Positions 40,139 to 48,028 of a DNA stretch of 64,000 nucleotides are shown piece after piece. Under the pieces are notes generated by a model. It was not told the DNA's origin. It was given only the letters and a program-made list of their open reading frames with translations, and did no database searches. The position numbers and the translations under genes were made by a program. Location: the NCBI GenBank assembly GCA_900541975.1, contig UQLR01000007.1, positions 43,765 through 107,764 on the forward strand. Direction: 5' to 3'. This DNA comes from an uncultured Oscillospiraceae bacterium (lineage in GTDB: Bacteria; Bacillota; Clostridia; Oscillospirales; Acutalibacteraceae). Position 1 is the stretch's first letter, and the number at the start of each line of letters is the position of its first letter.

Positions 40139-40180
40139 GGTAAATAAGCAAGACAAAGAGCCTGCAGGAGAGAGGATCCC

Positions 40181-41068
40181 ATGGAACTACGTGTACTAAA
40201 TTATTTTCTAGCGATTGCCAGAGAAGAGAACATGACAAAAGCGGCGCAGATGCTGCATGTCAGCCAGCCGGCGCTGTCACGCCAAATGGTGCAGCTGGAA
40301 GAAGAACTGGGTGTAAAGCTGTTTAATCGCAGCAACCACAATATTGTTTTAACGGAGGACGGCCTGCTTCTGAAACGGCGGGCCCAGGAACTGCTGTCCC
40401 TTGCAGACAAAACAAAACGCGATTTTCTTCATAAGGATGCGGCGCTGGCAGGGGAGATCACAATTGGCAGCGGAGAATTCCGCAGCACAGGAGAGCTTGC
40501 AAGAGCTATGGTCGCTTTTCGGAAAAAACATCCGCTGGTGCGATTTCAGATTTACAGCGGCAACGCTGATAATGTCCAGGATTATATCGAACGGGGCCTT
40601 CTGGATCTGGGCGTGATAGGAGAACCGGTGGATATCCGCAAATATGAATTTGTTTCTATGCCGGTCAGGGAAAGGTGGGGGATTCTGGTGCGAAAGGATT
40701 CCAAGCTGGCCCAAAAGGAGCGGATAGAAGCCAAAGATCTGGCAGGGATTCCATTGGTTACAGGGGTTTTGGATTTTCACGGGGAGCTTACCAGCTGGTT
40801 TGGTAAGTTATATGATAAGTTGGAGATCACAGCAGTGGGCAACCTGCTATATAATGAGGCCATGCTCGTAGAAAATGGTATGGAAGCGGTGCTTTGTATT
40901 CAGTTGAATTGCAGCTATGAAAACCTGTGTTTTATTCCTCTTTATCCGGCAGTTGAATCTCGTACGGCTTTGGTCTGGAAAAAAGATTCATTTTTTTCCC
41001 GCGCTACCTCCGCTTTTATTGACTTCATCTCGCAATACCTGAAAGTTATTTCTGGTGATAAAATATAA
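40181..41068 (+). CDS. LysR-family transcriptional regulator
   Basis: 295 aa. The N-terminal winged HTH (MELRVLNYFLAIAREENMTK, AQMLHVSQPALSRQMVQLEE) is canonical; residues 90-290 form the type 2 periplasmic-binding-like effector domain. It precedes, on the same strand, a string of flavin- and redox-related genes (41551-44990), its likely regulon. It starts at ATG 40181 after GGAGAGAGG. The effector is unknown. Confidence 0.93.
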   Translation: MELRVLNYFLAIAREENMTKAAQMLHVSQPALSRQMVQLEEELGVKLFNRSNHNIVLTEDGLLLKRRAQELLSLADKTKRDFLHKDAALAGEITIGSGEFRSTGELARAMVAFRKKHPLVRFQIYSGNADNVQDYIERGLLDLGVIGEPVDIRKYEFVSMPVRERWGILVRKDSKLAQKERIEAKDLAGIPLVTGVLDFHGELTSWFGKLYDKLEITAVGNLLYNEAMLVENGMEAVLCIQLNCSYENLCFIPLYPAVESRTALVWKKDSFFSRATSAFIDFISQYLKVISGDKI

Positions 41069-41101
41069 GTATTTTACATGACAAATAAAACACGTTACAA
41101 T

Positions 41102-41137
41102 AAAGGTGTTCCAAAACGGAGCACCTTTATTTTTTGT
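41102..41137 (+). terminator. Terminator of the LysR gene
   Basis: AAAGGTGTTCC pairs with GGAGCACCTTT around AAAAC, followed by ATTTTTTG. Confidence 0.8.
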
Positions 41138-41161
41138 ACAGCAAGGATCCGAGGCGAAAAG

Positions 41162-41548
41162 ATGACGATTTATGAGGCGAGCGAGCGCTATAATATTCCG
41201 GTAGAAATCCTCCAAGAGTACGAAAACTGGGGACTGTGCGGCGTTGTAAAAACGATTATGGGAGCATGGCAGTACGATGATGAGGATATCCAGTGTCTGA
41301 GTATCATTATGAGCCTGCATGACGCAGGTTTTTCCAACAGTGAGGCAGAAGCTTATATGCGGCTGCTTTTGGAGGAAGAAAATACGGAACAGGAACGCCT
41401 GGCGCTGATAAACCGGCATCGTGACAGTACGCTGGATGAAATTCATTTACGGCAAAAACAGTTGGATTGCCTGGATTGCCTCCGGTACAGGATCCAAAAG
41501 AAAAGTCAAATGAAACCGCAGACAAAAGGCGGAAAGAAAGGCGAATGA
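41162..41548 (+). CDS. MerR-family regulator (short)
   Basis: 128 aa from ATG 41162 (RBS GAGGCG). Residues 1-70 match the MerR winged helix in degenerate form (MTIYEASERYNIPVEILQEY, NWGLCG, YDDEDIQCLSIIMSLHDAGFS), ending with a coiled-coil segment and a basic tail (LRYRIQKKSQMK). It follows a terminator and overlaps the flavin reductase gene start region, so both are probably one unit. The target and ligand are unknown. Confidence 0.75.
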   Translation: MTIYEASERYNIPVEILQEYENWGLCGVVKTIMGAWQYDDEDIQCLSIIMSLHDAGFSNSEAEAYMRLLLEEENTEQERLALINRHRDSTLDEIHLRQKQLDCLDCLRYRIQKKSQMKPQTKGGKKGE

Positions 41549-41550
41549 TG

Positions 41551-42108
41551 ATGAAAAAGGATATAGGAAGCGTATTGGCGTTGTATCCCGCTGTGCTGAC
41601 GGTAGTCGGCGCTATGGTGAACGGAAAACCAAATTGGGTGCTGGTAGGGCATGCAGGCATTATGGGACACGACCACATTCTGGTCAGCCTTGCAAAAACG
41701 CATTACACCAATCAGGGAATATATGAAAACAGGGTATTGTCGGTTAATATCGTGGATGAAGCGATACTCCAGAAAGCAGATTATGTAGGGTGCGTCAGCG
41801 GAAACAAGACAGATAAATCTGAAGTATTTGCTTTCAGCATTGGCCGAAACGGAGCTCCGGTGCTTGAGGAGTCGAAGCTGTCCATGGAATGCACGGTGGT
41901 GGATATTTACGAAACCGGGGGCTTTGACAACTTCATCCTGAAAATTGACAATACCTGTGCTGAAGAAAGTATTCTGAACGAAGCCGGTAAAATTGACTAC
42001 AGCGTTTTTAAGCCAATTCTGTTTGAGATGCCCGGTTATACTTACCTGAAAACCGGCGATACCGCCGCAAAGTGCATGACACTGGGCAAAGCGAAAAAAC
42101 GGAAATAA
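41551..42108 (+). CDS. Flavin reductase-like FMN-binding protein
   Basis: 185 aa. Three ATGs in a row (41545, 41548, 41551); the last best fits the spacing from GAAAGAAAGG. The sequence DIGSVLALYPAVLTVVGAMV, then NWVLVGHAGIMGHDHILVSLAKTHYT and LSVNIV, is the split-barrel flavin reductase fold of the NADH:FMN oxidoreductase-like group. It may feed reduced flavin to, or bind flavin for, the neighbouring flavodoxins. Confidence 0.85.
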   Translation: MKKDIGSVLALYPAVLTVVGAMVNGKPNWVLVGHAGIMGHDHILVSLAKTHYTNQGIYENRVLSVNIVDEAILQKADYVGCVSGNKTDKSEVFAFSIGRNGAPVLEESKLSMECTVVDIYETGGFDNFILKIDNTCAEESILNEAGKIDYSVFKPILFEMPGYTYLKTGDTAAKCMTLGKAKKRK

Positions 42109-42177
42109 ACCGGCGGGTGAAAAGCACTCCGGAGACACTTTGTCACGCGGCAGCCGGCCAAATGAAAGGAGCAAGCT

Positions 42178-42864
42178 ATGATGAAGAAAATTTTTACTTT
42201 TGTGCTGACCCTCACAATTGTATTTACTCTTGTAGCCTGTGAAAACGGCGGTTCTTTGGAAAATGGTTCTTCTACAGCGCCTTCTCAAACAGAGGAGGTT
42301 TCTTCCGTAGCGGAAGAAACCTCCAACCTTTCCGGAAGTGCGCCGCAGGCCGGGGGATCTTCCCGGCTGGAGGTGGAAGCGGGCTCCAACGCATTGGTGG
42401 TCTATTTCTCCTGGTCCGGCAATACCGCATCGGTGGCAAATGAAATCCAGGCACAGACAGGGGCGGAGATTTTTGAAATCGTTCCTGAAAACCCTTATAC
42501 AGACGATTATAATACCATGCTGGATATTGCACAGGAAGAACAGGCGGATAATGCTCGTCCTGCAATTGCCGAAGCGATAGAAAATTTTGCACAGTACGAT
42601 GTGGTATATTTGGGATTCCCTAACTGGTGGGGCGATATGCCGATGATTCTTTACACCTTCCTGGAGGAATATGATTTCTCCGGTAAAACCATCGCGCCGT
42701 TTGTCACTTCCGGAGGCAGCGGATTTTCCAATACTCTCAGCACCATTGCGAGTATGGAGCCGAACGCCACCGTAACGGAGGGGCTTTCTCCGGGAAGTTC
42801 CACCGCAGCTGATTCCGGAAGCGATGTCACGCAATGGCTTTCCGGCATTGGGCTAATGGAGTAA
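42178..42864 (+). CDS. Flavodoxin-domain lipoprotein
   Basis: 228 aa. A lipoprotein signal (FVLTLTIVFTLVACENGG, lipobox LVAC) and a Ser/Thr/Glu linker (to residue about 65) precede a flavodoxin domain: VVYFSWSGNTASVANEIQ is the FMN phosphate loop and FPNWWGDMPMILYTFLEEYD, then FVTSGGSGFS, the flavin-stacking loops. It should therefore be an extracytoplasmic, membrane-tethered electron carrier, unusual for flavodoxins. It starts at ATG 42178 after AAAGGAG. It is a relative of the cytosolic flavodoxin at 44490. Confidence 0.88.
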   Translation: MMKKIFTFVLTLTIVFTLVACENGGSLENGSSTAPSQTEEVSSVAEETSNLSGSAPQAGGSSRLEVEAGSNALVVYFSWSGNTASVANEIQAQTGAEIFEIVPENPYTDDYNTMLDIAQEEQADNARPAIAEAIENFAQYDVVYLGFPNWWGDMPMILYTFLEEYDFSGKTIAPFVTSGGSGFSNTLSTIASMEPNATVTEGLSPGSSTAADSGSDVTQWLSGIGLME

Positions 42865-43074
42865 TGCAGGCGTATATAAGCTCTTCCGGGAAGAAGGCTG
42901 TAAAAAACTGTCTGATTTGTTCTGGACACCGGAGATTCTGATGAAAGAAGCAAACGTAAATATAGAAGAGTTCCGGGGAAATCTATGGTATAATTTTACC
43001 TGAAGAGAAACGGCGGTCTTTTCCGTTTCTCCCTGCCTGCATAGAAAAATCTAATGCATAAGGAGGAAATAAAA
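42865..43074. other. Intergenic stretch with coding-like remnant
   Basis: A startless frame at 42876-43003 reads YKLFREEGCKKLSDLFWTPE, then NVNIEEFRGNLWYNFT and a stop. It may be the 3' end of a deleted gene. No promoter is certain. Confidence 0.3.
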
Positions 43075-43815
43075 ATGGCAGAAAAACAGACGGCGGGACG
43101 CCGAAATTTAGGTGATTTCGCCCCCAAATTTGCACAACTCAACGACGACGTGCTTTTTGGCGAGGTGTGGAACCGGGAGGATAAGCTCTCCCTGCGAGAC
43201 CGTTCCCTGGTGACCGTAGTGGCGCTGATGTCTCAGGGCCTTGTAGATTCTTCGTTCCAGTACCATCTGGAAACAGCAAAGAAGAATGGGATCAGCAGAA
43301 AAGAAATTGCGGAAGTTCTCACGCATGCAGCCTTCTATGCGGGGTGGCCCAAGGCATGGTCGGCTTTCCGTATGGCTAAGGAAGTCTGGAAGGAAAAAGA
43401 TACCCAGAAGGGAACCCATGGCGGATTGTTCGGATTGGGACAGCCCAACGACGCTTTTGCGCAGTACTTTATTGGGCAGAGCTATTTAAAGATGCTTACC
43501 ACAGGAGGACTACCCATTGCCAACGTGACCTTTGAACCAGGCTGCCGCAATAACTGGCATATTCATAAAGCAGACAGAAACGGCGGACAGATTTTGCTTT
43601 GCACCGAGGGCCGGGGTTGGTATCAGGAATGGGGCAGTGAAGCAAAAGAGCTGCATCCCGGCGACGCGGTGGTAATTCCCGCAGGCGTCAAGCACTGGCA
43701 TGGCGCGGCTAAAGACAGTTGGTTTACCCATCTGGCGGTCGAGGTGCCGGGGGAAAATACCGCCAACGAATGGATGGAGCCGGTTTCTGAGGAAGTATAT
43801 GCCGGTTTAAAATAG
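43075..43815 (+). CDS. Carboxymuconolactone decarboxylase-like / cupin fusion protein
   Basis: 246 aa from ATG 43075 after AAGGAGG. Residues 10-110 are a CMD/AhpD-like helical domain (FAPKFAQLNDDVLFGEVWNR, RSLVTVVALMSQGL, ITHAAFYAGWPKAWSA-like), but it lacks the CxxC of AhpD. Residues 125-235 are a cupin with metal ligands in NNWHIHKADRNGGQILLCTE and VVIPAGVKHWHGA. Such fusions are widespread beside redox and LysR genes; the function is not established. Confidence 0.88.
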   Translation: MAEKQTAGRRNLGDFAPKFAQLNDDVLFGEVWNREDKLSLRDRSLVTVVALMSQGLVDSSFQYHLETAKKNGISRKEIAEVLTHAAFYAGWPKAWSAFRMAKEVWKEKDTQKGTHGGLFGLGQPNDAFAQYFIGQSYLKMLTTGGLPIANVTFEPGCRNNWHIHKADRNGGQILLCTEGRGWYQEWGSEAKELHPGDAVVIPAGVKHWHGAAKDSWFTHLAVEVPGENTANEWMEPVSEEVYAGLK

Positions 43816-43838
43816 TTAGACAGGGGAGAAAAATATTT

Positions 43839-44441
43839 TTGATCAGTCCAGGCAATGTATTGGCGAAACAATTTGTAAAAAGATGTTTGCTGTTTTGGGC
43901 GGGTGTCTGTGTTCTCTTTATGCTTTCCGCTTGCGGCAATGTGCCCGCAGAGCCCTCCTCTATCCCCGGGCGCGGCAATTCAAACACGCTGCAAAACAGG
44001 CTTGCCGGCGACAGCAGGGAATCTTCAGCGGCAGTAGAAACTAAGCCGGAAGAAGCGCCCAACAGTGTAGATGCATTTGAAGGGGAAAATACCATGAAAA
44101 TTCAAACAGGCGATACGGTACTGACCGCGACCCTTATAGATAATACATCCACACAGGCGCTTTTGGAACTTTTATCCGAAGGCCCGCTGACGATTGAAAT
44201 GGAAGACTACGGCAATATGGAAAAGGTAGGGGACATTGGCGCCAGCCTGCCGCGCAACGATGAACAGATCACCACTAAGGCGGGCGATCTGATCCTGTAT
44301 GAGGGGTCTTCTTTTGTCATCTACTATGCGCCAAATTGCTGGAATTTAACCCGTCTTGGACATATTGATAATGTAAATGGAAATGAGCTTAAGGAGCTTC
44401 TGGGAGATGGAACCGTAACGGTTACGCTTTCTCTTGGATAA
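43839..44441 (+). CDS. Cyclophilin-like fold lipoprotein
   Basis: 200 aa from a TTG at 43839 (RBS GGGGAGA); no better start is visible. The N terminus has a hydrophobic signal and lipobox MLSACGN, then a low-complexity linker. Residues 85-198 are a cyclophilin-like beta-barrel domain (DTVLTATLIDNTSTQALLEL, GPLTIEMEDYGNMEKVGDIG, ILYEGSSFVIYYAPN). The family often occurs beside flavodoxins, as here. Prolyl isomerase activity is not implied. Confidence 0.82.
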   Translation: MISPGNVLAKQFVKRCLLFWAGVCVLFMLSACGNVPAEPSSIPGRGNSNTLQNRLAGDSRESSAAVETKPEEAPNSVDAFEGENTMKIQTGDTVLTATLIDNTSTQALLELLSEGPLTIEMEDYGNMEKVGDIGASLPRNDEQITTKAGDLILYEGSSFVIYYAPNCWNLTRLGHIDNVNGNELKELLGDGTVTVTLSLG

Positions 44442-44489
44442 TCTGCGCCCACGGCAGTTTCCAAACAAGAAAGAACAGGAGGATGTATT

Positions 44490-44990
44490 ATGAGTAAAAT
44501 ACTAGTTGCCTATTTTTCCGCCAGCGGTGTAACCGCCCGGCTGGCAAAAACGCTGAAGGAAGCAACCGGCGGGGATTTGCATGAAATTAAACCTGCCAAG
44601 CCTTATAGCAGTGCAGACCTGAACTGGAACAACAAGCAGAGCCGCAGCAGCGTGGAGATGAACGACAAAGCATCCCGCCCGGCGATTGCCGCATTTGTGG
44701 AGAACATGGCGCAGTACGACGCCGTATTTGTAGGGTTCCCCATCTGGTGGTATGAAGCGCCCCGCATTGTGCAGACCTTTTTGGAAAGCTATGATTTTTC
44801 CGGGAAGACCGTGATCCCTTTTGCTACCTCCGGCGGCAGCGGTATGGGAAAGACAGCCGACATTCTGCAAAAAAGCTGCCCGGCGGCAAAGGTACTGCCC
44901 GGAAAAAAGCTAAGCGGTTCTGCATCTGCAGATGAAGTTTCTGCATGGGTGAAAAGCCTGTCTTACAGGTGGGAAGATCAGCATGGTTAA
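44490..44990 (+). CDS. Flavodoxin
   Basis: 166-aa cytosolic flavodoxin of the large NAD(P)H-dependent group. The FMN loop is AYFSASGVTARLAKTL, with VFVGFPIWWYEAPRIVQTFLE and ATSGGSGMGKTADIL as isoalloxazine-binding loops. It starts at ATG 44490 after AGGAGG. It is the last member of the redox cluster with the lipoprotein paralogue at 42178. The partner reductase is unknown. Confidence 0.9.
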   Translation: MSKILVAYFSASGVTARLAKTLKEATGGDLHEIKPAKPYSSADLNWNNKQSRSSVEMNDKASRPAIAAFVENMAQYDAVFVGFPIWWYEAPRIVQTFLESYDFSGKTVIPFATSGGSGMGKTADILQKSCPAAKVLPGKKLSGSASADEVSAWVKSLSYRWEDQHG

Positions 44991-45122
44991 GGCGGCGCTG
45001 AATCTGTGGCCTGTGCGGATATGTACAGGCAGTGATCAGCAAAATAAATTCCAACACAGCACGGTAGTGGTACTTTTTATCCTGTCAAAGATGCAAAGAA
45101 CATAAATTTTGTACCTTTCGTA

Positions 45123-45151
45123 TTGACTTTTCAGAAAAAACGTGTTATTAT
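45123..45151 (+). promoter_or_regulatory. Sigma-A promoter of ymdB
   Basis: TTGACT at 45123-45128 and TATTAT at 45146-45151 with 17-bp spacing. Confidence 0.7.
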
Positions 45152-45165
45152 AACTCTGCAAAAAG

Positions 45166-45202
45166 CGGTGTAGGGAGAGCGTCCCTGCACCGTTCACTTT
45201 TT
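45166..45202 (+). terminator. Leader hairpin upstream of ymdB
   Basis: CGGTGTAGGGA pairs with TCCCTGCACCG, followed after a few bases by TTTTT. It lies in the transcript leader between promoter and gene, so it may be an attenuator. Confidence 0.5.
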
Positions 45203-45232
45203 CCAGTAGAAAAGAAAGAGGAACAGCAGATT

Positions 45233-46012
45233 ATGAATATTCTTGCAATCGGCGATGTAGTGGGCGGTATTGGCTGTCGCTTTTTGCGGCAGAAACTACC
45301 GGCATTTAAAAAATTTAAAAATATAGATCTTGTTATAGCAAACGGAGAAAATTCTGCAGACGGCAACGGTATTACGCCCGCCAGTGCAGATTTTCTGTTT
45401 CAGAGCGGTGTAGATGTTATAACAGGAGGGAACCATTCTTTTCGCAGAAAAGAAGTTTTTCCGCTGTATGAGGAAAATGCATATTTGCTGCGGCCTGCTA
45501 ATTTTCCGCAGGGAACGACGCCTGGACGAGGTATGTGCATAGTAGATATGGGATATACCCAGGTTGCGGTTATCAGTTTGATGGGTACAGCGCTTTTAGA
45601 ATCTCTGGATTGTCCATTTCATACCGTTGACCGTCTGATTGACGAAGCTGCGCAGCAGGGAGCAAAGGTTGTTATAGTGGATCTGCACGCAGAGGCTACC
45701 GGAGAAAAGCGCGCAATGGGCTATTATCTGGACGGTCGTGTGTCGGCACTGTTTGGAACACACACGCATGTGCCTACCGCAGACGAAACCGTATTGCCAA
45801 ACGGAACAGGTTATATTACGGATGTGGGGATGACCGGCACTGTGCACTCTGTGCTGGGTGTAAAGCCGGAAATTATTATTGCAAAGCTGAAAGAAAAGCT
45901 GCCCCAGCGTTTTGATCTGGCAGATGGCCCATGTAAGCTGGATTGTATTTTGTTTGAAATTGACGAAAAGACAGGGAAGACGCGCAGTGTGGAAAGAAAC
46001 GAAATTCTGTGA
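45233..46012 (+). CDS. YmdB-family metallophosphoesterase
   Basis: 259 aa. The dinuclear metal site is spread along MNILAIGDVVGGIGCR, NGENSADGNGI, TGGNHSFRR, DLHAEAT and FGTHTHVPTADE, all diagnostic of the YmdB family (2',3'-cyclic nucleotide phosphodiesterase in Bacillus, affecting biofilm and sporulation). The length is standard. It starts at ATG 45233. It has its own promoter and leader hairpin and is followed by the yloV-recG genes. Confidence 0.92.
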   Translation: MNILAIGDVVGGIGCRFLRQKLPAFKKFKNIDLVIANGENSADGNGITPASADFLFQSGVDVITGGNHSFRRKEVFPLYEENAYLLRPANFPQGTTPGRGMCIVDMGYTQVAVISLMGTALLESLDCPFHTVDRLIDEAAQQGAKVVIVDLHAEATGEKRAMGYYLDGRVSALFGTHTHVPTADETVLPNGTGYITDVGMTGTVHSVLGVKPEIIIAKLKEKLPQRFDLADGPCKLDCILFEIDEKTGKTRSVERNEIL

Positions 46013-46104
46013 GCACATTGCCTGTCCGTTAAGTTGGCGTATTCTTTCTCCTTGTGCATTTTGCTATAATTTTACAACAATATTGCGCAATTTTTGCTAG
46101 TGTA

Positions 46105-46134
46105 TTGAATTTCATTGCCTGCATATGCTATAAT
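46105..46134 (+). promoter_or_regulatory. Sigma-A promoter of yloV/fakA
   Basis: TTGAAT at 46105-46110 and TATAAT at 46129-46134 with 18-bp spacing. A perfect 16-bp palindrome GCAGTGGTACCACTGC (46163-46178) followed by TTCTTTTT lies in the short leader. Confidence 0.7.
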
Positions 46135-46200
46135 ATAAAAGTCTATTTATGAATGGAATAGGGCAGTGGTACCACTGCTTCTTTTTAAGGAAGTGTTTTT

Positions 46201-47874
46201 ATGATAAACGGCGTAATATTAAAAAACGCCATTATATCCGGTGCAAATCATATTACTTCACAAAAATCAGCGATTGATGATTTAAACATTTTTCCTGTTC
46301 CCGACGGTGACACGGGGACGAATATGTCCATGACCATCAATGCTGCAGTGGCCGAACTGAAGAAAAGTGAAGAAGAAAGCGCAGGTGCGGTTGCAAAGAC
46401 AGCGGCGTCTGCCTTTTTACGCGGCGCCAGAGGGAATTCGGGCGTCATTCTGTCGCTTTTGTTTCGGGGCTTTTCAAAGGGGCTTGCCGGAAAGGACAGT
46501 GCAGATGGTGTGGATCTTGCCAACGCCCTGTCGATTGGGGTAGAAGCAGCCTACAGTGCCGTTATGAAGCCCACAGAGGGAACAATCCTGACAGTTGCGC
46601 GCGTGGCGGCGCAGGCTGGTAAGGCTTTTGCGCAGGAAAACAGCGACCCCGCAGCGGTGTGGGACGTAATTTGTACTGCGGCGCTTGACGCACTGGAAAC
46701 AACGCCGGAGCTTCTGCCTGTTTTGAAAAAGGCTGGTGTAGTGGACGCAGGCGGTAAAGGGCTTTGTGTGATTTTTGAGGGAATGCAGTCTGTTTTTAAA
46801 GACGGCGTGATTGTGGAAAATACGCAGGCAGCAGCGCCGCAGGGAATAGAGGAAGACGACTTTTTCCGCAGTGCTGCCGCAGAATTTGACAGCGATATAA
46901 CCTTTACCTATTGTACTGAATTTATTGTAAGGCGCGACAGCGGAGTAGAAAAAGAGCCTTCTGAGCTGCGCGCATATCTGGAAACCATTGGCGACTGTGT
47001 AGTTGTGGTGGACGACGAAGAGATTATAAAAGTTCATGTGCATACGGAAGACCCCGGTAATGCGCTGCAGGCAGGCCTTACCTTTGGGCAGCTTTTGACG
47101 GTTAAGATTGAGAATATGAAAGAGCAGCACAAAAAGGCCGCCGAAACAAACGAAGAAAACAGGAGAAAGGCGGCGAAAAAAGAAAAGCTTGCTTTTGCAC
47201 CGCCGGAAGAGGAAACTGGTTTTGTGGCGGTTGCCGCCGGGGACGGACTTTGCGAACTGTTCCGGGATCTGGGCTGCAAGCATGTAGTAAGCGGCGGGCA
47301 GAGTATGAATCCCAGCACGGACGATATTTTGGAAGCGGTCAGGGCAACAGGGGCAAAAACTGTTTTCGTGCTGCCAAATAACAAAAATATTATTATGGCG
47401 GCACAACAGGTTGCGCCGCTTGTGGAAGACAGAAAGGTAATTGTACTGCCCACAAGAACAATCCCGCAGGGTCTGAGCGCTATGCTTGCCTATGACCCAG
47501 ATCTGACAGAGGACGGCAACAAGCAGTTAATGTTGGATGCAGCGTCCGGTGTGGCGACAGGGCAGGTCACCTTTGCTGCAAGAAATTCTGAATTTGGCTC
47601 TACCAGGATCCGGGAGGGCGAAATCATTGCTTTGGAAAACGGCAAACTGTGTATTACAGATAAGGACGATCCCGTTAAGGCGGCGTATAAACTGACTAAG
47701 AATATGGTCCGGCGCGATACGGCTTTTATTACGATCATTTACGGGCAAGATGTTACAGAAGAGCAGGCGCAGGAATGCTTGCGGCTTGTACAGACAAAAT
47801 ATGGTTCGGGCATTGATGTAACGCTTGTAAACGGCGGGCAGCCGGTGTATTATTTTATTCTTTCGATCGAGTAA
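46201..47874 (+). CDS. DAK2-domain fatty acid kinase subunit (YloV/FakA-like)
   Basis: 557 aa. The N-terminal DAK2 ATP-binding domain (residues 1-200) has PDGDTGTNMSMTINAA with metal-binding Asp residues and LRGARGNSGVILS; a FakA-type middle linker and a C-terminal domain (FAAR, VLPNNKNIIMAAQQ, VLPTRTIPQGLSAML) follow. With a FakB acyl carrier (not in the window) it would phosphorylate exogenous fatty acids. Position before recG is conserved across Bacillota. Confidence 0.9.
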   Translation: MINGVILKNAIISGANHITSQKSAIDDLNIFPVPDGDTGTNMSMTINAAVAELKKSEEESAGAVAKTAASAFLRGARGNSGVILSLLFRGFSKGLAGKDSADGVDLANALSIGVEAAYSAVMKPTEGTILTVARVAAQAGKAFAQENSDPAAVWDVICTAALDALETTPELLPVLKKAGVVDAGGKGLCVIFEGMQSVFKDGVIVENTQAAAPQGIEEDDFFRSAAAEFDSDITFTYCTEFIVRRDSGVEKEPSELRAYLETIGDCVVVVDDEEIIKVHVHTEDPGNALQAGLTFGQLLTVKIENMKEQHKKAAETNEENRRKAAKKEKLAFAPPEEETGFVAVAAGDGLCELFRDLGCKHVVSGGQSMNPSTDDILEAVRATGAKTVFVLPNNKNIIMAAQQVAPLVEDRKVIVLPTRTIPQGLSAMLAYDPDLTEDGNKQLMLDAASGVATGQVTFAARNSEFGSTRIREGEIIALENGKLCITDKDDPVKAAYKLTKNMVRRDTAFITIIYGQDVTEEQAQECLRLVQTKYGSGIDVTLVNGGQPVYYFILSIE

Positions 47875-47943
47875 ATTTCCGCTTGTTCGCTGTAAAGTTT
47901 TTTACGTCTTACAGCGGCGTATTTGTGGGAAGTGAAAGTCTTT

Positions 47944-47978
47944 ACAACAGGGCGCTTGAAGCGCCCTGTTGTTTTTTT
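47944..47978 (+). terminator. Terminator of yloV
   Basis: ACAACAGGGCGC pairs with GCGCCCTGTTGT over loop TTGAA, followed by T7. Confidence 0.9.
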
Positions 47979-48028
47979 CTGTTAAAAAAGGTACAATAGG
48001 GGCAATACAAAATGGATGGATGATGGAA

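Noticed and set aside
41506..42834. A 442-codon minus-strand open frame across the flavin reductase and flavodoxin genes
   Set aside because: No RBS, no motif, low-complexity basic content; opposite two clear genes.
46141..46200. T-box riboswitch before yloV, suggested by TGGTACCAC
   Set aside because: The leader is only about 60 nt, has no specifier stem, and the gene is not amino-acid related.
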